Below, one piece after another: positions 17,722 to 25,892 of a DNA stretch of 64,000 bases. The position numbers and the translations under genes were made by a program. Position 1 is the first letter of the stretch, and each line of letters begins with the position of its first letter. This stretch comes from Clostridia bacterium (GTDB lineage: Bacteria > Bacillota > Clostridia > Oscillospirales > CAG-272), in contig JAFQUJ010000009.1 of NCBI GenBank assembly GCA_017408585.1, forward strand, positions 111,918-175,917. The letters run 5' to 3'. Under the pieces are notes generated by a model. The model did no database searches. It was not told the origin of the DNA and was given only the letters and a program-made list of their open reading frames with translations.

Positions 17722-19806
17722 ATGAGTACAATAGCTGAAATTTTCGGCACAATGGTTTTCGATGACAAGGAAATGAAAAAACGCTTGCCGGAGGATATCT
17801 ATAACTCAATTCAAAATACAATAAAGAACGGGAAGCACCTAGACCTAACAGTTGCAAATGTTGTTGCTAAGGCGATGATGGAATGGGCAATTGAAAATGG
17901 CGCAACGCACTATACTCACTGGTTTCAGCCAATGACAGGCATCACCGCTGAAAAGCACGATAGCTTCGTTTCCCCCAAGGGTACAGGAGTTATTATGGAT
18001 TTTCGTGGTAAGGAGCTCGTTCAAGGTGAGCCTGACGCATCGTCATTCCCGTCAGGTGGACTTAGAGCCACCTTCGAGGCAAGAGGCTATACCGCATGGG
18101 ACCCATCATCATACGCGTTCATTAAGGACGAAACCTTATGCATTCCAACCGCCTTCTGCTCATATGGCGGAGAGGCACTAGATAAAAAGACGCCCCTTCT
18201 TCGCTCGATGGAGGTTCTCGGCAAGGCTACAATGAAAATTCTTAAGCTCTTCGGCAACGAAAGCGTAACCTCTGTTCGTACAACAGTTGGCGCTGAGCAG
18301 GAATACTTCCTAGTCGATAGAGAGGTATGGGAAAAGCGCCCTGACCTTGTCTATACAGGTAGAACTCTTTTTGGCGCAAGACCACCGAAGGGACAGGAGC
18401 TAGACGACCATTATTTTGGCTCGATTAAGCCAAGAGTTTTGGCATATATGAAGGAGCTAGACAAGGAGCTATGGAAGCTCGGAGTGCTCGCAAAAACAGA
18501 GCATAACGAGGCTGCCCCGGGTCAGCATGAGCTAGCCCCCGTGTTTACAACCACCAACCTCGCAACCGACCATAATCAGCTCACAATGGAGCTAATGCAA
18601 AAGATTGCTAAAAAGCATGGACTTGTGTGCTTGCTCCACGAAAAGCCATTCGAGGGTGTAAACGGTAGTGGTAAGCACAATAACTGGTCAATCTCTACCA
18701 ACACAGGCATAAACCTATTAGAGCCTGGCGAAACCCCCTACGAGAATGCTCAGTTCTTGCTATTCTTAAGCGCTGTTATAAAGGCTGTTGACGAATATCA
18801 AGACCTTCTTCGCATATCAGTTGCTAGCGCCGGAAATGACCATCGTCTAGGCGCGGCAGAGGCCCCTCCCGCAATCGTTTCCATCTTCCTCGGTGACGAG
18901 CTTATGTCAATTCTTGAGGCAATCGAGAATGGCGCAAGATATGACGCTAAGGAAAAGGAGCAAATGCGTATCGGCGTTCACATTCTCCCTAAATTCCCTA
19001 AGGATACAACCGACAGAAACCGTACCTCACCCTTTGCCTTTACAGGTAACAAGTTCGAGTTCCGTATGGTAGGCTCATCTGATTCAATCGCAGATGCGAA
19101 CACAGTAATAAATACAGCCGTTACACAGGTTCTAAATGAATTTTACGAGGTTCTTTCAAGCGCAGAAAACTTCACTGAGGCTCTCCATGACCTAGTAAGA
19201 GATACAATTAAGGAGCACAAGAGAATCCTCTTTAATGGTAATGGCTATGACGAAAAATGGACTCTCGAGGCACAGGCAAGAGGACTTTCTAACCTTCGTA
19301 CTACCCCCGAGGCAATTCCTCACCTATTAGACCCTAAAAATGTTAAGCTCTTTGTTGAAAACAAGGTGTTTAGCGAAAAGGAGCTAAGGGCAAGATGCGA
19401 AATCCTTCTCGAGTCCTACTCAAAGCTAATTAACATCGAGGCACTAACCGCAGTCGATATGTCAAATCAGCTAATTATGCCCGCCGTATCTAAATACACA
19501 AAGGAGCTAGCAAAGACAATCAAGCTAAAGCTAGACCTAGTAGTAGATGCAGGCTATGAAATAGAAGTTGCTAAAAAACTGTCTGCTCTTAACGCCGACG
19601 CCTATACAAAGACTAAGGAGCTAGAGCAAATAATCCAAGAGGTAAGAAAAATGGTAGGCGCCGAAACAGTAGCAAGAGCCTACGCCGAAAGAGTTCTCAC
19701 CAAAATGGCAGCACTACGCGCAATCGTTGACGAAATGGAAAGCATGACTGCCAAGGAATATTGGCCTATGCCTACCTATGGTGATTTGCTTTTTAGCGTC
19801 AAATAA
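17722..19806 (+). CDS. glnN: Type III glutamine synthetase
   Basis: The enzyme makes glutamine from glutamate, ammonia and ATP. The 694-residue length is that of the large GSIII family, not the 440-470 residues of GSI. GSIII features visible include [21 protein letters not shown] near residue 60, [13 protein letters not shown] near 195, [16 protein letters not shown] near 260 and [15 protein letters not shown] near 315. The ribosome site is AAAAGGAGATTTTT. It is a single-gene unit with its own promoter and a candidate operator. Confidence 0.95.
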   Translation: MSTIAEIFGTMVFDDKEMKKRLPEDIYNSIQNTIKNGKHLDLTVANVVAKAMMEWAIENGATHYTHWFQPMTGITAEKHDSFVSPKGTGVIMDFRGKELVQGEPDASSFPSGGLRATFEARGYTAWDPSSYAFIKDETLCIPTAFCSYGGEALDKKTPLLRSMEVLGKATMKILKLFGNESVTSVRTTVGAEQEYFLVDREVWEKRPDLVYTGRTLFGARPPKGQELDDHYFGSIKPRVLAYMKELDKELWKLGVLAKTEHNEAAPGQHELAPVFTTTNLATDHNQLTMELMQKIAKKHGLVCLLHEKPFEGVNGSGKHNNWSISTNTGINLLEPGETPYENAQFLLFLSAVIKAVDEYQDLLRISVASAGNDHRLGAAEAPPAIVSIFLGDELMSILEAIENGARYDAKEKEQMRIGVHILPKFPKDTTDRNRTSPFAFTGNKFEFRMVGSSDSIADANTVINTAVTQVLNEFYEVLSSAENFTEALHDLVRDTIKEHKRILFNGNGYDEKWTLEAQARGLSNLRTTPEAIPHLLDPKNVKLFVENKVFSEKELRARCEILLESYSKLINIEALTAVDMSNQLIMPAVSKYTKELAKTIKLKLDLVVDAGYEIEVAKKLSALNADAYTKTKELEQIIQEVRKMVGAETVARAYAERVLTKMAALRAIVDEMESMTAKEYWPMPTYGDLLFSVK

Positions 19807-19810
19807 ATTT

Positions 19811-20094
19811 TCAGGCGTTGATAGCGTCGTTAATCGTCGTTGCTTCTTCGTCCTTGACCTCGACTATCAAAAAAGATAGCCATCGTCCAAGGACATCAGT
19901 CGCGCCTAGCCTAACTTGCTCTGAACGCCTGAAACCGATAGCGTCGTTAATCGTCGTTGCTTCTTCATCCTTGACCTCGACTATCAAAAAAAGATAGCCA
20001 TCGCCCAAGGACATCAGTCGCACCTAGCCTAACTTGCTCTGAACGCCTGAAATTGACAGCGTCGTTAATCGTCGCTACTTAATTTAACAAAATT
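19811..20094. repeat. Tandem repeat, 2.3 copies of a 117-118 bp unit
   Basis: The unit beginning GATAGCGTCG recurs at 19820, 19937 and (as GACAGCGTCG) 20055, giving periods of 117 and 118 bp with few substitutions. Each full unit can fold: CAGGCGTT near its start pairs with AACGCCTG at its end, with TCCTTG/CAAGGA and CTATC-A6-GATAG stems inside. The minus strand is open for 70 codons repeating VEVKDEEATTINDAI, probably a by-product of the 39-codon period. It lies between glnN and a terminator, so it may be transcribed as a structured glnN 3' region. Confidence 0.85.
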
Positions 20095-20123
20095 AAGCGT
20101 CGCCCATTTGGGCGACGCTTTTT
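20095..20123 (+). terminator. Rho-independent terminator after glnN and the repeats
   Basis: AAGCGTCGCCC (20095-20105) pairs with GGGCGACGCTT (20110-20120) around ATTT, followed by Ts. The stem reuses the GCGTCG motif of the adjacent repeats. Confidence 0.88.
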
Positions 20124-20233
20124 GTGTGACAAAATAATGACAAACAAGGCTGAAAGCGCTTGAAAACGCCCTAAAATACATTATTATATTAACATATGTG
20201 CATTTGTTAATATATAAAACACGAATTTTTCTA

Positions 20234-20262
20234 TTGATTTTGATATTCTTATATGCTAAAAT
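20234..20262 (+). promoter_or_regulatory. Extended -10 promoter of the MFS gene
   Basis: TTGATT (20234-20239), 17 bases, TGc-TAAAAT (TAAAAT at 20257-20262). The in-frame ATG at 20253 falls inside this promoter, which supports the later start at 20295. Confidence 0.65.
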
Positions 20263-20294
20263 ATGTAAAGCGAAAACCTCTTAGGAGAAACAAA

Positions 20295-21464
20295 ATGATA
20301 ACACTATTACTTGCGCTAATGTATTTAGCGTTTATAAGCCTAGGCTTGCCCGACTCCATGCTTGGCTCGGCATGGCCTACTATGTTTGTTGAGCTTGATG
20401 TTCCTGTTTCTTATGCAGGAATTGTTTCTGCGATTATTGCTCTTGGCACAGTTGTATCAAGCCTTGCAAGCGATAGAGTTACAAGAAAGCTGGGCGCATC
20501 AAAAACAACTGCAATTAGCGTTACAATGACAGCACTTGCACTTTTTGGCTTCGCCATAAGCACAAGCTTTTGGCACATTTGCCTCTTTGCAATTCCATAC
20601 GGACTTGGTGCGGGAAGCGTTGATGCAGCTCTTAATAACTATGTATCCCTACACTTTGCTAGCCGTCATATGAGCTGGCTTCACTGTATGTGGGGCATAG
20701 GAAGCGCAATTGGTCCTGCAATTATGGGTGCAGTTCTCACAAATGGAGCTAGCTGGAAGGACGGGTACTTTATTGTATCCGGAATTCAAATCATAATTTC
20801 AATGATTTTGTTCATATCTCTTCCAATTTGGAAAAAGCCAATTCAAAGTAATTTTGCCGAACACGAAGTTAAAAACGATAAGCCCCTAACTCTAAAACAG
20901 GTAATCACCCTAAAAGGCGCAAGGGCGGTAATGATAACCTTCTTTTGCTATTGCTCACTTGAAGCAACTACAATTTTGTGGGCTAGCTCGTACCTCAATC
21001 TCTTTAAGGGCGTAGATGCCGAAACCTCAGCCCTTTGGGGAAGCCTTTATGTGCTTGGAATAACAATAGGTAGAGCGATAAGTGGCTTTGTCACAATGAA
21101 GCTAAATGACATTCAAATGACGCGTTTAGGTGAGGGAATAATGATAGTAGGCTTTGCCCTACTTTTGCTTCCGCTTCCCAACATATTCGCTCTTATAGGG
21201 CTTATAATCTTTGGTGTTGGTAGCGCGCCAATTTATCCTTGCATAATTCACTCAACACCTGAGCGCTTTGGAGCTGATAAATCCCAAGCCCTAATAGGAA
21301 TACAAATGGCAAGCGCCTATACAGGAACATGCCTTATGCCAACCGTGTTTGGACTTATCGCAAACCATATAAGCATCGCATATTTCCCCCTTTATATAGC
21401 AATACTCACCGTTGTTATGATAGTAATGTTCGAGGTATTTAATAAGAAAACGAAAGCGTCTTAA
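20295..21464 (+). CDS. MFS transporter, substrate unknown
   Basis: A 389-residue major-facilitator protein with about twelve hydrophobic helices. The sequence LPDSMLGSAWPTMFVEL near the start and DRVTRKLGASKTTAIS (the loop 2-3 motif) near residue 62 are typical of sugar- or drug-type MFS carriers. HCMWGIGSAIGPAIMGAVL also fits. The start at 20295 follows TTAGGAGAAACAAA. No neighbouring enzyme points to a substrate. Single-gene unit. Confidence 0.85.
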   Translation: MITLLLALMYLAFISLGLPDSMLGSAWPTMFVELDVPVSYAGIVSAIIALGTVVSSLASDRVTRKLGASKTTAISVTMTALALFGFAISTSFWHICLFAIPYGLGAGSVDAALNNYVSLHFASRHMSWLHCMWGIGSAIGPAIMGAVLTNGASWKDGYFIVSGIQIIISMILFISLPIWKKPIQSNFAEHEVKNDKPLTLKQVITLKGARAVMITFFCYCSLEATTILWASSYLNLFKGVDAETSALWGSLYVLGITIGRAISGFVTMKLNDIQMTRLGEGIMIVGFALLLLPLPNIFALIGLIIFGVGSAPIYPCIIHSTPERFGADKSQALIGIQMASAYTGTCLMPTVFGLIANHISIAYFPLYIAILTVVMIVMFEVFNKKTKAS

Positions 21465-21481
21465 AACGCTTTCGTTTTTTT
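21447..21481. terminator. Terminator overlapping the MFS stop codon
   Basis: AAAACGAAAGCGT (21447-21459) pairs with ACGCTTTCGTTTT (21466-21478), and the stop codon lies in the loop. A T-run follows on the plus strand. The A-run at the left side lets it act for the convergent minus-strand gene too. Confidence 0.85.
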
Positions 21482-21482
21482 G

Positions 21483-21803
21483 TTACCATCCCGACATATC
21501 ACAATTTTGATTTTTGCCAATAGAAATTAGAATGTTGTCACTTGAAAAAACAAGCTCCATTCTGCGTGTTTTTGTGCCTCCACGCCAAAATCCCTTCCAT
21601 TCACTTCTTTTATATATTAGCTCATAGCTTCCGTTTTGGTGGTTCTTGCGAAAGCTTGGCTCACCCATTATGGAGATAACTTGAGATTTTGACATTCCAA
21701 CCTGTATTCGTTTAGAATTATCTCTAAAAGAATTTCCCTCCGTTACCTGTTTGTAGATATAAATTACTACTATAATAATAAAGACTAAAGATAACACACC
21801 CAT
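21483..21803 (-). CDS. Membrane-anchored BamE/SmpA-fold-like small protein
   Basis: The 106-residue product starts with one membrane helix (VLSLVFIIIVVIYIY). The soluble part has the pattern IQVGMSKSQVISIMGEPSF...YELIYKR...RMELVFSSDN. This resembles the BamE/SmpA fold, where a GMT-x-x-x-V-x-x-x-x-GxP helix is followed by strands. In Gram-positives such domains are found on lipoproteins and membrane proteins of unknown role. The next gene upstream encodes a glycine-zipper protein 9 bases away, so the two are probably co-transcribed. Confidence 0.6.
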   Translation of the reverse strand: MGVLSLVFIIIVVIYIYKQVTEGNSFRDNSKRIQVGMSKSQVISIMGEPSFRKNHQNGSYELIYKRSEWKGFWRGGTKTRRMELVFSSDNILISIGKNQNCDMSGW

Positions 21804-21812
21804 AATTATCTC

Positions 21813-22016
21813 CTATTTTTTGTTATTTTTATCAATTTCATTACCTATTTTATCACCAGCAAGGCCACCTATAATTGCGCCTACAATTGCACATGGAACG
21901 GTTCCGGCGATAGCTCCAAGAGGTCCCGCGGCAATGCCGATTCCTGCACCTATTTTCGCCCCAGTAACAAGCCCGGCCAAAAGTCCGGCAAGGCCACCTT
22001 TTTCTGCATTATTCAT
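21813..22016 (-). CDS. Glycine-zipper small membrane protein
   Basis: The 67-residue product is almost all Gly/Ala/Ile: GLLAGLVTGAKIGAGIGIAAG, then GAIIGGLAGDKIGNEID, which are repeated G-x-x-x-G zippers that pack helices in membranes. It could be a membrane-stress protein or a pore-forming peptide of the bacteriocin or toxin sort. There is no double-glycine leader and no immunity gene is recognisable. The ribosome site is GGAGGAGAAAAT. It has a consensus promoter (22079 to 22051) shared with a divergent XRE regulator, which may control it. Confidence 0.6.
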   Translation of the reverse strand: MNNAEKGGLAGLLAGLVTGAKIGAGIGIAAGPLGAIAGTVPCAIVGAIIGGLAGDKIGNEIDKNNKK

Positions 22017-22033
22017 ATTTTCTCCTCCTTTAC

Positions 22034-22096
22034 GGGCTATTTATAGACTAATTGTATCATATATAGCCCATAATGTCAATAGAAAAAGTCTATAAT
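22034..22096. promoter_or_regulatory. Divergent promoter region with interleaved inverted repeats
   Basis: Minus-strand promoter: TTGACA (22079-22074), 17 bases, TACAAT (22056-22051). A plus-strand -10 TATAAT lies at 22091-22096 with a poor -35. Two inverted repeats interleave: GGGCTAT (22034-22040) with ATAGCCC (22063-22069), and TATAGACT (22042-22049) with AGTCTATA (22087-22094). The repeats cover the minus promoter and the plus -10, as expected for an autoregulated XRE operator. Confidence 0.6.
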
Positions 22097-22127
22097 TAGC
22101 CTATGAAATTTCAAAAAGGAGAAAATT

Positions 22128-22370
22128 ATGGATACCTATACAAGAGTAAAAAACAGACTTCTCAAGCTTCTTGAACAGAAAAATATGCCGATACACAAGC
22201 TCGCAACAGAGTCTGCAGTTCCACCGTCAACAATCAAAAATATTCTATACGGAAAAAGCCTGAATCCCGGAATTGTCACAATAAAAATGCTATGTGACGG
22301 ATTCGGCATTTCTCTTGCCGAGTTTTTTAACACTCCCGAATTTTTGAGCTTGGAGCAGGAGATAAAATAA
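22128..22370 (+). CDS. XRE-family helix-turn-helix regulator
   Basis: An 80-residue single-domain HTH_3 protein: KNRLLKLLEQKNMPIHKLATESAVPPSTIKNILYGKSLNPGIVTIKMLCDGFGISLAEFF. The recognition helix is near PPSTIKNILYG. No sensory domain is present, as in Cro-like repressors of small regulatory cassettes. The ribosome site is AAAAAGGAGAAAATT. It is divergent from the glycine-zipper/BamE-like pair across a region full of inverted repeats, so it probably regulates both sides. Confidence 0.85.
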   Translation: MDTYTRVKNRLLKLLEQKNMPIHKLATESAVPPSTIKNILYGKSLNPGIVTIKMLCDGFGISLAEFFNTPEFLSLEQEIK

Positions 22371-22398
22371 AAAATGCTTGGTTTAACCAAGCATTTTT
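22371..22398. terminator. Bidirectional terminator
   Basis: AAAATGCTTGGTT (22371-22383) pairs with AACCAAGCATTTT (22385-22397). T-runs occur on both strands. It is shared by the XRE gene and the convergent mscL operon. Confidence 0.85.
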
Positions 22399-22401
22399 GT
22401 G

Positions 22402-22980
22402 TTAGCTATTCCTTTTACTCAAAATATCACGAATCTCACGAAGCAGGTCCGCTTGAGCTGTAACATCTGCGTGTAGCTGTGCCTCGGCTCTTTCTCTTGC
22501 CTCCGCCTCAAGACGAAGCCTTTCCTCCTCGGCCTTAGCCTTAGCCTCAGCCTCTTCCTTTTCGCGCTTTGCCTTTTCTTCCTTTTCTCGTAGTTCGTCC
22601 TCATTAATTTTGTTTTGAATATTTTTAATAATTCTTACAGCAAGGAAAATCGACAGAGAAATTATAATAAAATCTACAATGGTTTGTATCCAAAGACCGT
22701 ATTGAATTGAAATCTTTGTTACCTCAACAACACCGGTTTCAGCATTTATAACCTCAGGGCGCAAAATGTATTCCCATTCGTGAATACTAACACCGCTTGT
22801 CATAAATGTAATAAATGGAGTGATAATGTAGTCAACAAGACCGTTAACAATTGCATTAAATGCCGCCGCAACAACAACCGCAACCGCGAGATCTAAAACA
22901 TTTCCCTTGGCGATAAATTTTTTAAAATCGCCCCAAAATTTTTTATTTTCCTTCTTGATCTTTTCTGCTCTTTTTTTCAT
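22402..22980 (-). CDS. mscL: Large-conductance mechanosensitive channel MscL, extended
   Basis: MscL is a pentameric emergency valve that opens under membrane tension during osmotic downshock. The N-terminal signature FKKFIAKGNVLDLAVAVVV is at about residues 18-36, with the first helix continuing into FNAIVNGLVDYIITPFI. The second helix is IVDFIIISLSIFLAVRII. It is longer than usual (192 against about 130-150) because of a highly charged Glu/Lys/Ala/Arg coiled coil at residues 130-175. The start overlaps the GH5 stop by ATGA, making it the last gene of a glycosidase operon. Confidence 0.93.
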   Translation of the reverse strand: MKKRAEKIKKENKKFWGDFKKFIAKGNVLDLAVAVVVAAAFNAIVNGLVDYIITPFITFMTSGVSIHEWEYILRPEVINAETGVVEVTKISIQYGLWIQTIVDFIIISLSIFLAVRIIKNIQNKINEDELREKEEKAKREKEEAEAKAKAEEERLRLEAEARERAEAQLHADVTAQADLLREIRDILSKRNS

Positions 22981-24074
22981 TCTACATCATCTCCTCGAAT
23001 AATTTTAAGCATTCGCTCGCTCAAAATATGTCTTGTGTCGTCATCAACCAGGCTAAACCTGTTTCCGTCATTTGGCGTGCTAAGATAATTCCAAACAGAG
23101 TAGGGAATGCCGTTTTCCTTAAGAATTTTAATTACATCTCTCATCCAATTCTCTCGGCTTGCCATATCGGCATGACGAATAGTACCAAACTCTCCGCACC
23201 ACAAAATCTTGTCAGGGTTAGCCCTCATAAAGCTGATAGCGTTTTCAAGAATTTCTCTCATATAATTTATATCCATTCTTTCAATGTGAGAGTAAGCCTT
23301 GTCATTGTTGAAAAGTAGCATGTAATAATCGCGGTATCGTTCAATATCATCACAGGGATAGGTAAGAGAACGGTTATAATAAAGCTTAGTCCAATGTAAA
23401 ACGCCCCTTTGATGTGTAAACTCCGACGGGTCATACACATGGAAGGTGTAAATGACATTCTCATCATCAAAAACCTTAAGAGCATGTAGCTTGTTCGGGT
23501 TGTTCCAACAGGTAGGACCAACGATAATTTTCCTCGTTTTGTTGATAGCCCTTATCGCGTTTATCGTGCGCTCTGCCAAATCATTCCATAGACTTGGCTC
23601 AATGTCGCGCACCTCGTTAAGAAGCTCAAAGGCAACCGCACCCTTGCTCGAAAATCTTCTTTCAAGCTCAAGCCATAGCGCAATAAAACGCTCTTGAAGC
23701 TCATTAGAGTCAAACAGAGTGACGCTCTCCTCAATATCGCAATAGTTGCCAATGCACTTGTGTAAATTGAGCACAATGCCCATACCGTGCTTCTCGCAAA
23801 GGTCAACAAAGCCCTCAACAAGAGCCATTGTGCGCTCCCTGTAAGTAAAAGGAGACTCCTCAAGTACAATTTGGTCAAAGCCAAGACGAATATGGTCAAA
23901 GCCCATATTTTTAATGTTGATAATATCCCATTCGGTAATATAGGAATCAAAATGCTCGTAGTCGCCTATCGTAAGCTCAAGACGCTTATCCATCGGCAAA
24001 ACATTAAAGCGCTTATAGTTGGTAAGCCAACCGCCAATACCCATTCCGCGCTCAAAGCCCTCAAATTTTTTCAT
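22977..24074 (-). CDS. Cytoplasmic glycoside hydrolase family 5 (cellulase-like)
   Basis: The 365-residue protein has the GH5 pattern: WDIINIKNMGFDHIRLGFD near the N-terminus, LLNEVRD around residue 150 with the acid/base Glu, and WCGEFGTIRH around 290 with the nucleophile Glu. There is no signal peptide, so it should act inside the cell on imported oligosaccharides, not on polymeric cellulose. It sits between an alpha-L-fucosidase (9 bases upstream) and mscL (4-base overlap). The substrate is not predictable from sequence. The ribosome site is AAGGAGCATTT. Confidence 0.85.
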   Translation of the reverse strand: MKKFEGFERGMGIGGWLTNYKRFNVLPMDKRLELTIGDYEHFDSYITEWDIINIKNMGFDHIRLGFDQIVLEESPFTYRERTMALVEGFVDLCEKHGMGIVLNLHKCIGNYCDIEESVTLFDSNELQERFIALWLELERRFSSKGAVAFELLNEVRDIEPSLWNDLAERTINAIRAINKTRKIIVGPTCWNNPNKLHALKVFDDENVIYTFHVYDPSEFTHQRGVLHWTKLYYNRSLTYPCDDIERYRDYYMLLFNNDKAYSHIERMDINYMREILENAISFMRANPDKILWCGEFGTIRHADMASRENWMRDVIKILKENGIPYSVWNYLSTPNDGNRFSLVDDDTRHILSERMLKIIRGDDVE

Positions 24075-24083
24075 AAATGCTCC

Positions 24084-25769
24084 TTAGTGTGTACTGCTTT
24101 GCAAATAAAATACCTCTATTTGCTCTGTGCTCACAGCCTTGTCAAGCACAAGCTTAAAGCGATATGAGTAATCAACGGTGTCAAAGCTAAGGCTCAAATC
24201 CTCGTCCTCACATCTGCCCTCGAGAAGGGTGTCGAAGGATGAACCGTTGAAAATCAAAAGCCTGTACTCGCACGCGCCCACGCCAAGCACCTTGATTTGG
24301 TTAAACGGAAAAACTCCGCCAAGATTTGCCTCAATAGTATTTCCCTCGATTTTCACCTCGGCATAGGACGCCTCTAAAAGATTTCCGTTGCTTGAGGTAT
24401 CGCATTTTGCCACAGAATCATCAAATTTGTAAAGCCCAAAACCGCGTAGAACGGGAGTGTCCAAGGCGGATAAAACCTCAATTTTAATGCCATTTGACTT
24501 AATGAGAGGTGTGCGTTGTGCAAATCGCGCTCCGACACACTCATTTTCACCAATCACACGCCACTCGCCATCAATGCACGCGCTTATTCTTATTTTTGTT
24601 ATTTTGTGTCCAAGCTCAATTACCTCGCCTATTGAAAATGCGTTAAATTCAATCTCATTCTCAAACGAAATTTCGACACAGGGCGTTATATTATTGTCCT
24701 GTGGCGCGTAAAAGAGCGTATCGCTTAAAATGTCCTGCGCTAAGCATCCATCTCTTACAGAGCTTGCGCGGACAGTAGCACCGAGAGCCAAATTGCTTGA
24801 CAGTGCTCTTGTTAAAATATCATTAAATTCCAAAAGAGAAGCTACATCGTTTTCGTGAATTAAGCCACGCCTGTCAGGCGGTAAATTGAGTAGCAGACCC
24901 GCCCCTCGACCAACGGAGTCAAACCACAGGTCAATCAAATTCGCGCTTGAACGCACCTGCGAGTCCTGCTCGGCGTGATAGAACCAGCCCGGACGAATAG
25001 AAACATCAACCTCGGCAGGGATAAAGCGCTCCCCACCAAGCTTACCGCGGTTAAGCTCCGCTGTGTTCTCGACAACAAGAGAGTGTGCATCTATCGTTGC
25101 ATAGCAGGGCTTGCCTGCCACGCCCTTTTCGTTACCTACCCAACGCACATCTACCCAGGGAGTCGCGCCAAGAGAGCCGAAAATCACCGCATCGCCCTGA
25201 AGCGCGCGCACTGTCCTTGCCCATCTCTCCCAATCGTAAACCGCCTCTGTGCTACCTGCGCCGTCCCACCAGCACTCCCAAATCTTTCCGTAATTTGAAA
25301 GAAGCTCGCTCAGCTGACCTACATAAAAATCGTTATATTCCTCTTTTCCCCAGGACGGCTCGTGCCTGTCCCACGGTGAAAGATAAATTCCTGCCTTGAC
25401 CCCCAAAGAGGCGCATGCATCGGTGAATTCTCTTACAATATCTCCCTTGCCGTTCTTGTAGGGCGAGTTCTTTATCGAATGCTCGGTGTATTTGCTTGGC
25501 CAAAGGCAAAAGCCGTCGTGATGCTTTGCGGTCAAAATTACCGCACCAAAGCCGGCATCCTTAGCGGTGCGTACCCATTGATACACATCAAGCTCGGTCG
25601 GATTAAACAGAGCAGGGCTCTCCGTTCCATCTCCCCACTCCTTGCCCGTAAAGGTGTTCATTCCAAAGTGGAGAAAAATCATTCTTTTTCTTTTATACCA
25701 TTCAATTTGTCTTTCGTTCGGAGTCGCTCCATATGGCTTGAGCGAAAGACCTTCAAAAATATCTCTCAT
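24084..25769 (-). CDS. Alpha-L-fucosidase, GH29, with C-terminal discoidin-like domain
   Basis: It hydrolyses terminal alpha-L-fucose from glycans. The 561-residue protein opens with the GH29 motif RMIFLHFGMNTFTGKEWGDG, then ILTAKHHDGFCLWPS. WECWWDGAG near residue 165 carries the nucleophile Asp, and PAEVDVSIRPGWFYH follows. From about residue 340 it continues in an F5/8-type (CBM32-like) beta-sandwich (ALGATVRASSVRDG). There is no signal peptide, so it acts on imported fucosylated sugars. It is first in an operon with GH5 and mscL, behind a strong promoter. The ribosome site is GAGGACTGCT. Confidence 0.93.
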   Translation of the reverse strand: MRDIFEGLSLKPYGATPNERQIEWYKRKRMIFLHFGMNTFTGKEWGDGTESPALFNPTELDVYQWVRTAKDAGFGAVILTAKHHDGFCLWPSKYTEHSIKNSPYKNGKGDIVREFTDACASLGVKAGIYLSPWDRHEPSWGKEEYNDFYVGQLSELLSNYGKIWECWWDGAGSTEAVYDWERWARTVRALQGDAVIFGSLGATPWVDVRWVGNEKGVAGKPCYATIDAHSLVVENTAELNRGKLGGERFIPAEVDVSIRPGWFYHAEQDSQVRSSANLIDLWFDSVGRGAGLLLNLPPDRRGLIHENDVASLLEFNDILTRALSSNLALGATVRASSVRDGCLAQDILSDTLFYAPQDNNITPCVEISFENEIEFNAFSIGEVIELGHKITKIRISACIDGEWRVIGENECVGARFAQRTPLIKSNGIKIEVLSALDTPVLRGFGLYKFDDSVAKCDTSSNGNLLEASYAEVKIEGNTIEANLGGVFPFNQIKVLGVGACEYRLLIFNGSSFDTLLEGRCEDEDLSLSFDTVDYSYRFKLVLDKAVSTEQIEVFYLQSSTH

Positions 25770-25802
25770 AGCAGTCCTCGTGCACAGTTAACATATATAA
25801 GT

Positions 25803-25831
25803 AGTATATCATTTTATATAATCTCTGTCAA
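25803..25831 (-). promoter_or_regulatory. Sigma-A promoter of the GH29-GH5-mscL operon
   Basis: Minus strand: TTGACA (25831-25826), 17 bases, TATACT (25808-25803). Confidence 0.8.
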
Positions 25832-25835
25832 GATG

Positions 25836-25864
25836 TTGAAAATAAAGAAAAAGTGTGGTATAAT
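25836..25864 (+). promoter_or_regulatory. Sigma-A promoter of the ECF-LarA gene
   Basis: TTGAAA (25836-25841), 17 bases, TATAAT (25859-25864). It is back-to-back with the fucosidase promoter with only four bases between the -35 boxes, so one regulator could control both. Confidence 0.8.
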
Positions 25865-25892
25865 TTTAAAAAATAACTTAAAGGAAAATAAT

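Noticed and set aside
19811-20023. 70-codon minus-strand frame in the tandem repeat
   Set aside because: The open frame follows from a repeat length divisible by three. There is no ribosome site before the start, so it is not listed as a gene.
25479-25892. 138-codon upstream extension of the ECF-LarA frame
   Set aside because: It runs antisense through the fucosidase start and the divergent promoters. The promoter at 25836-25864 and ribosome site fix the start at 25893.
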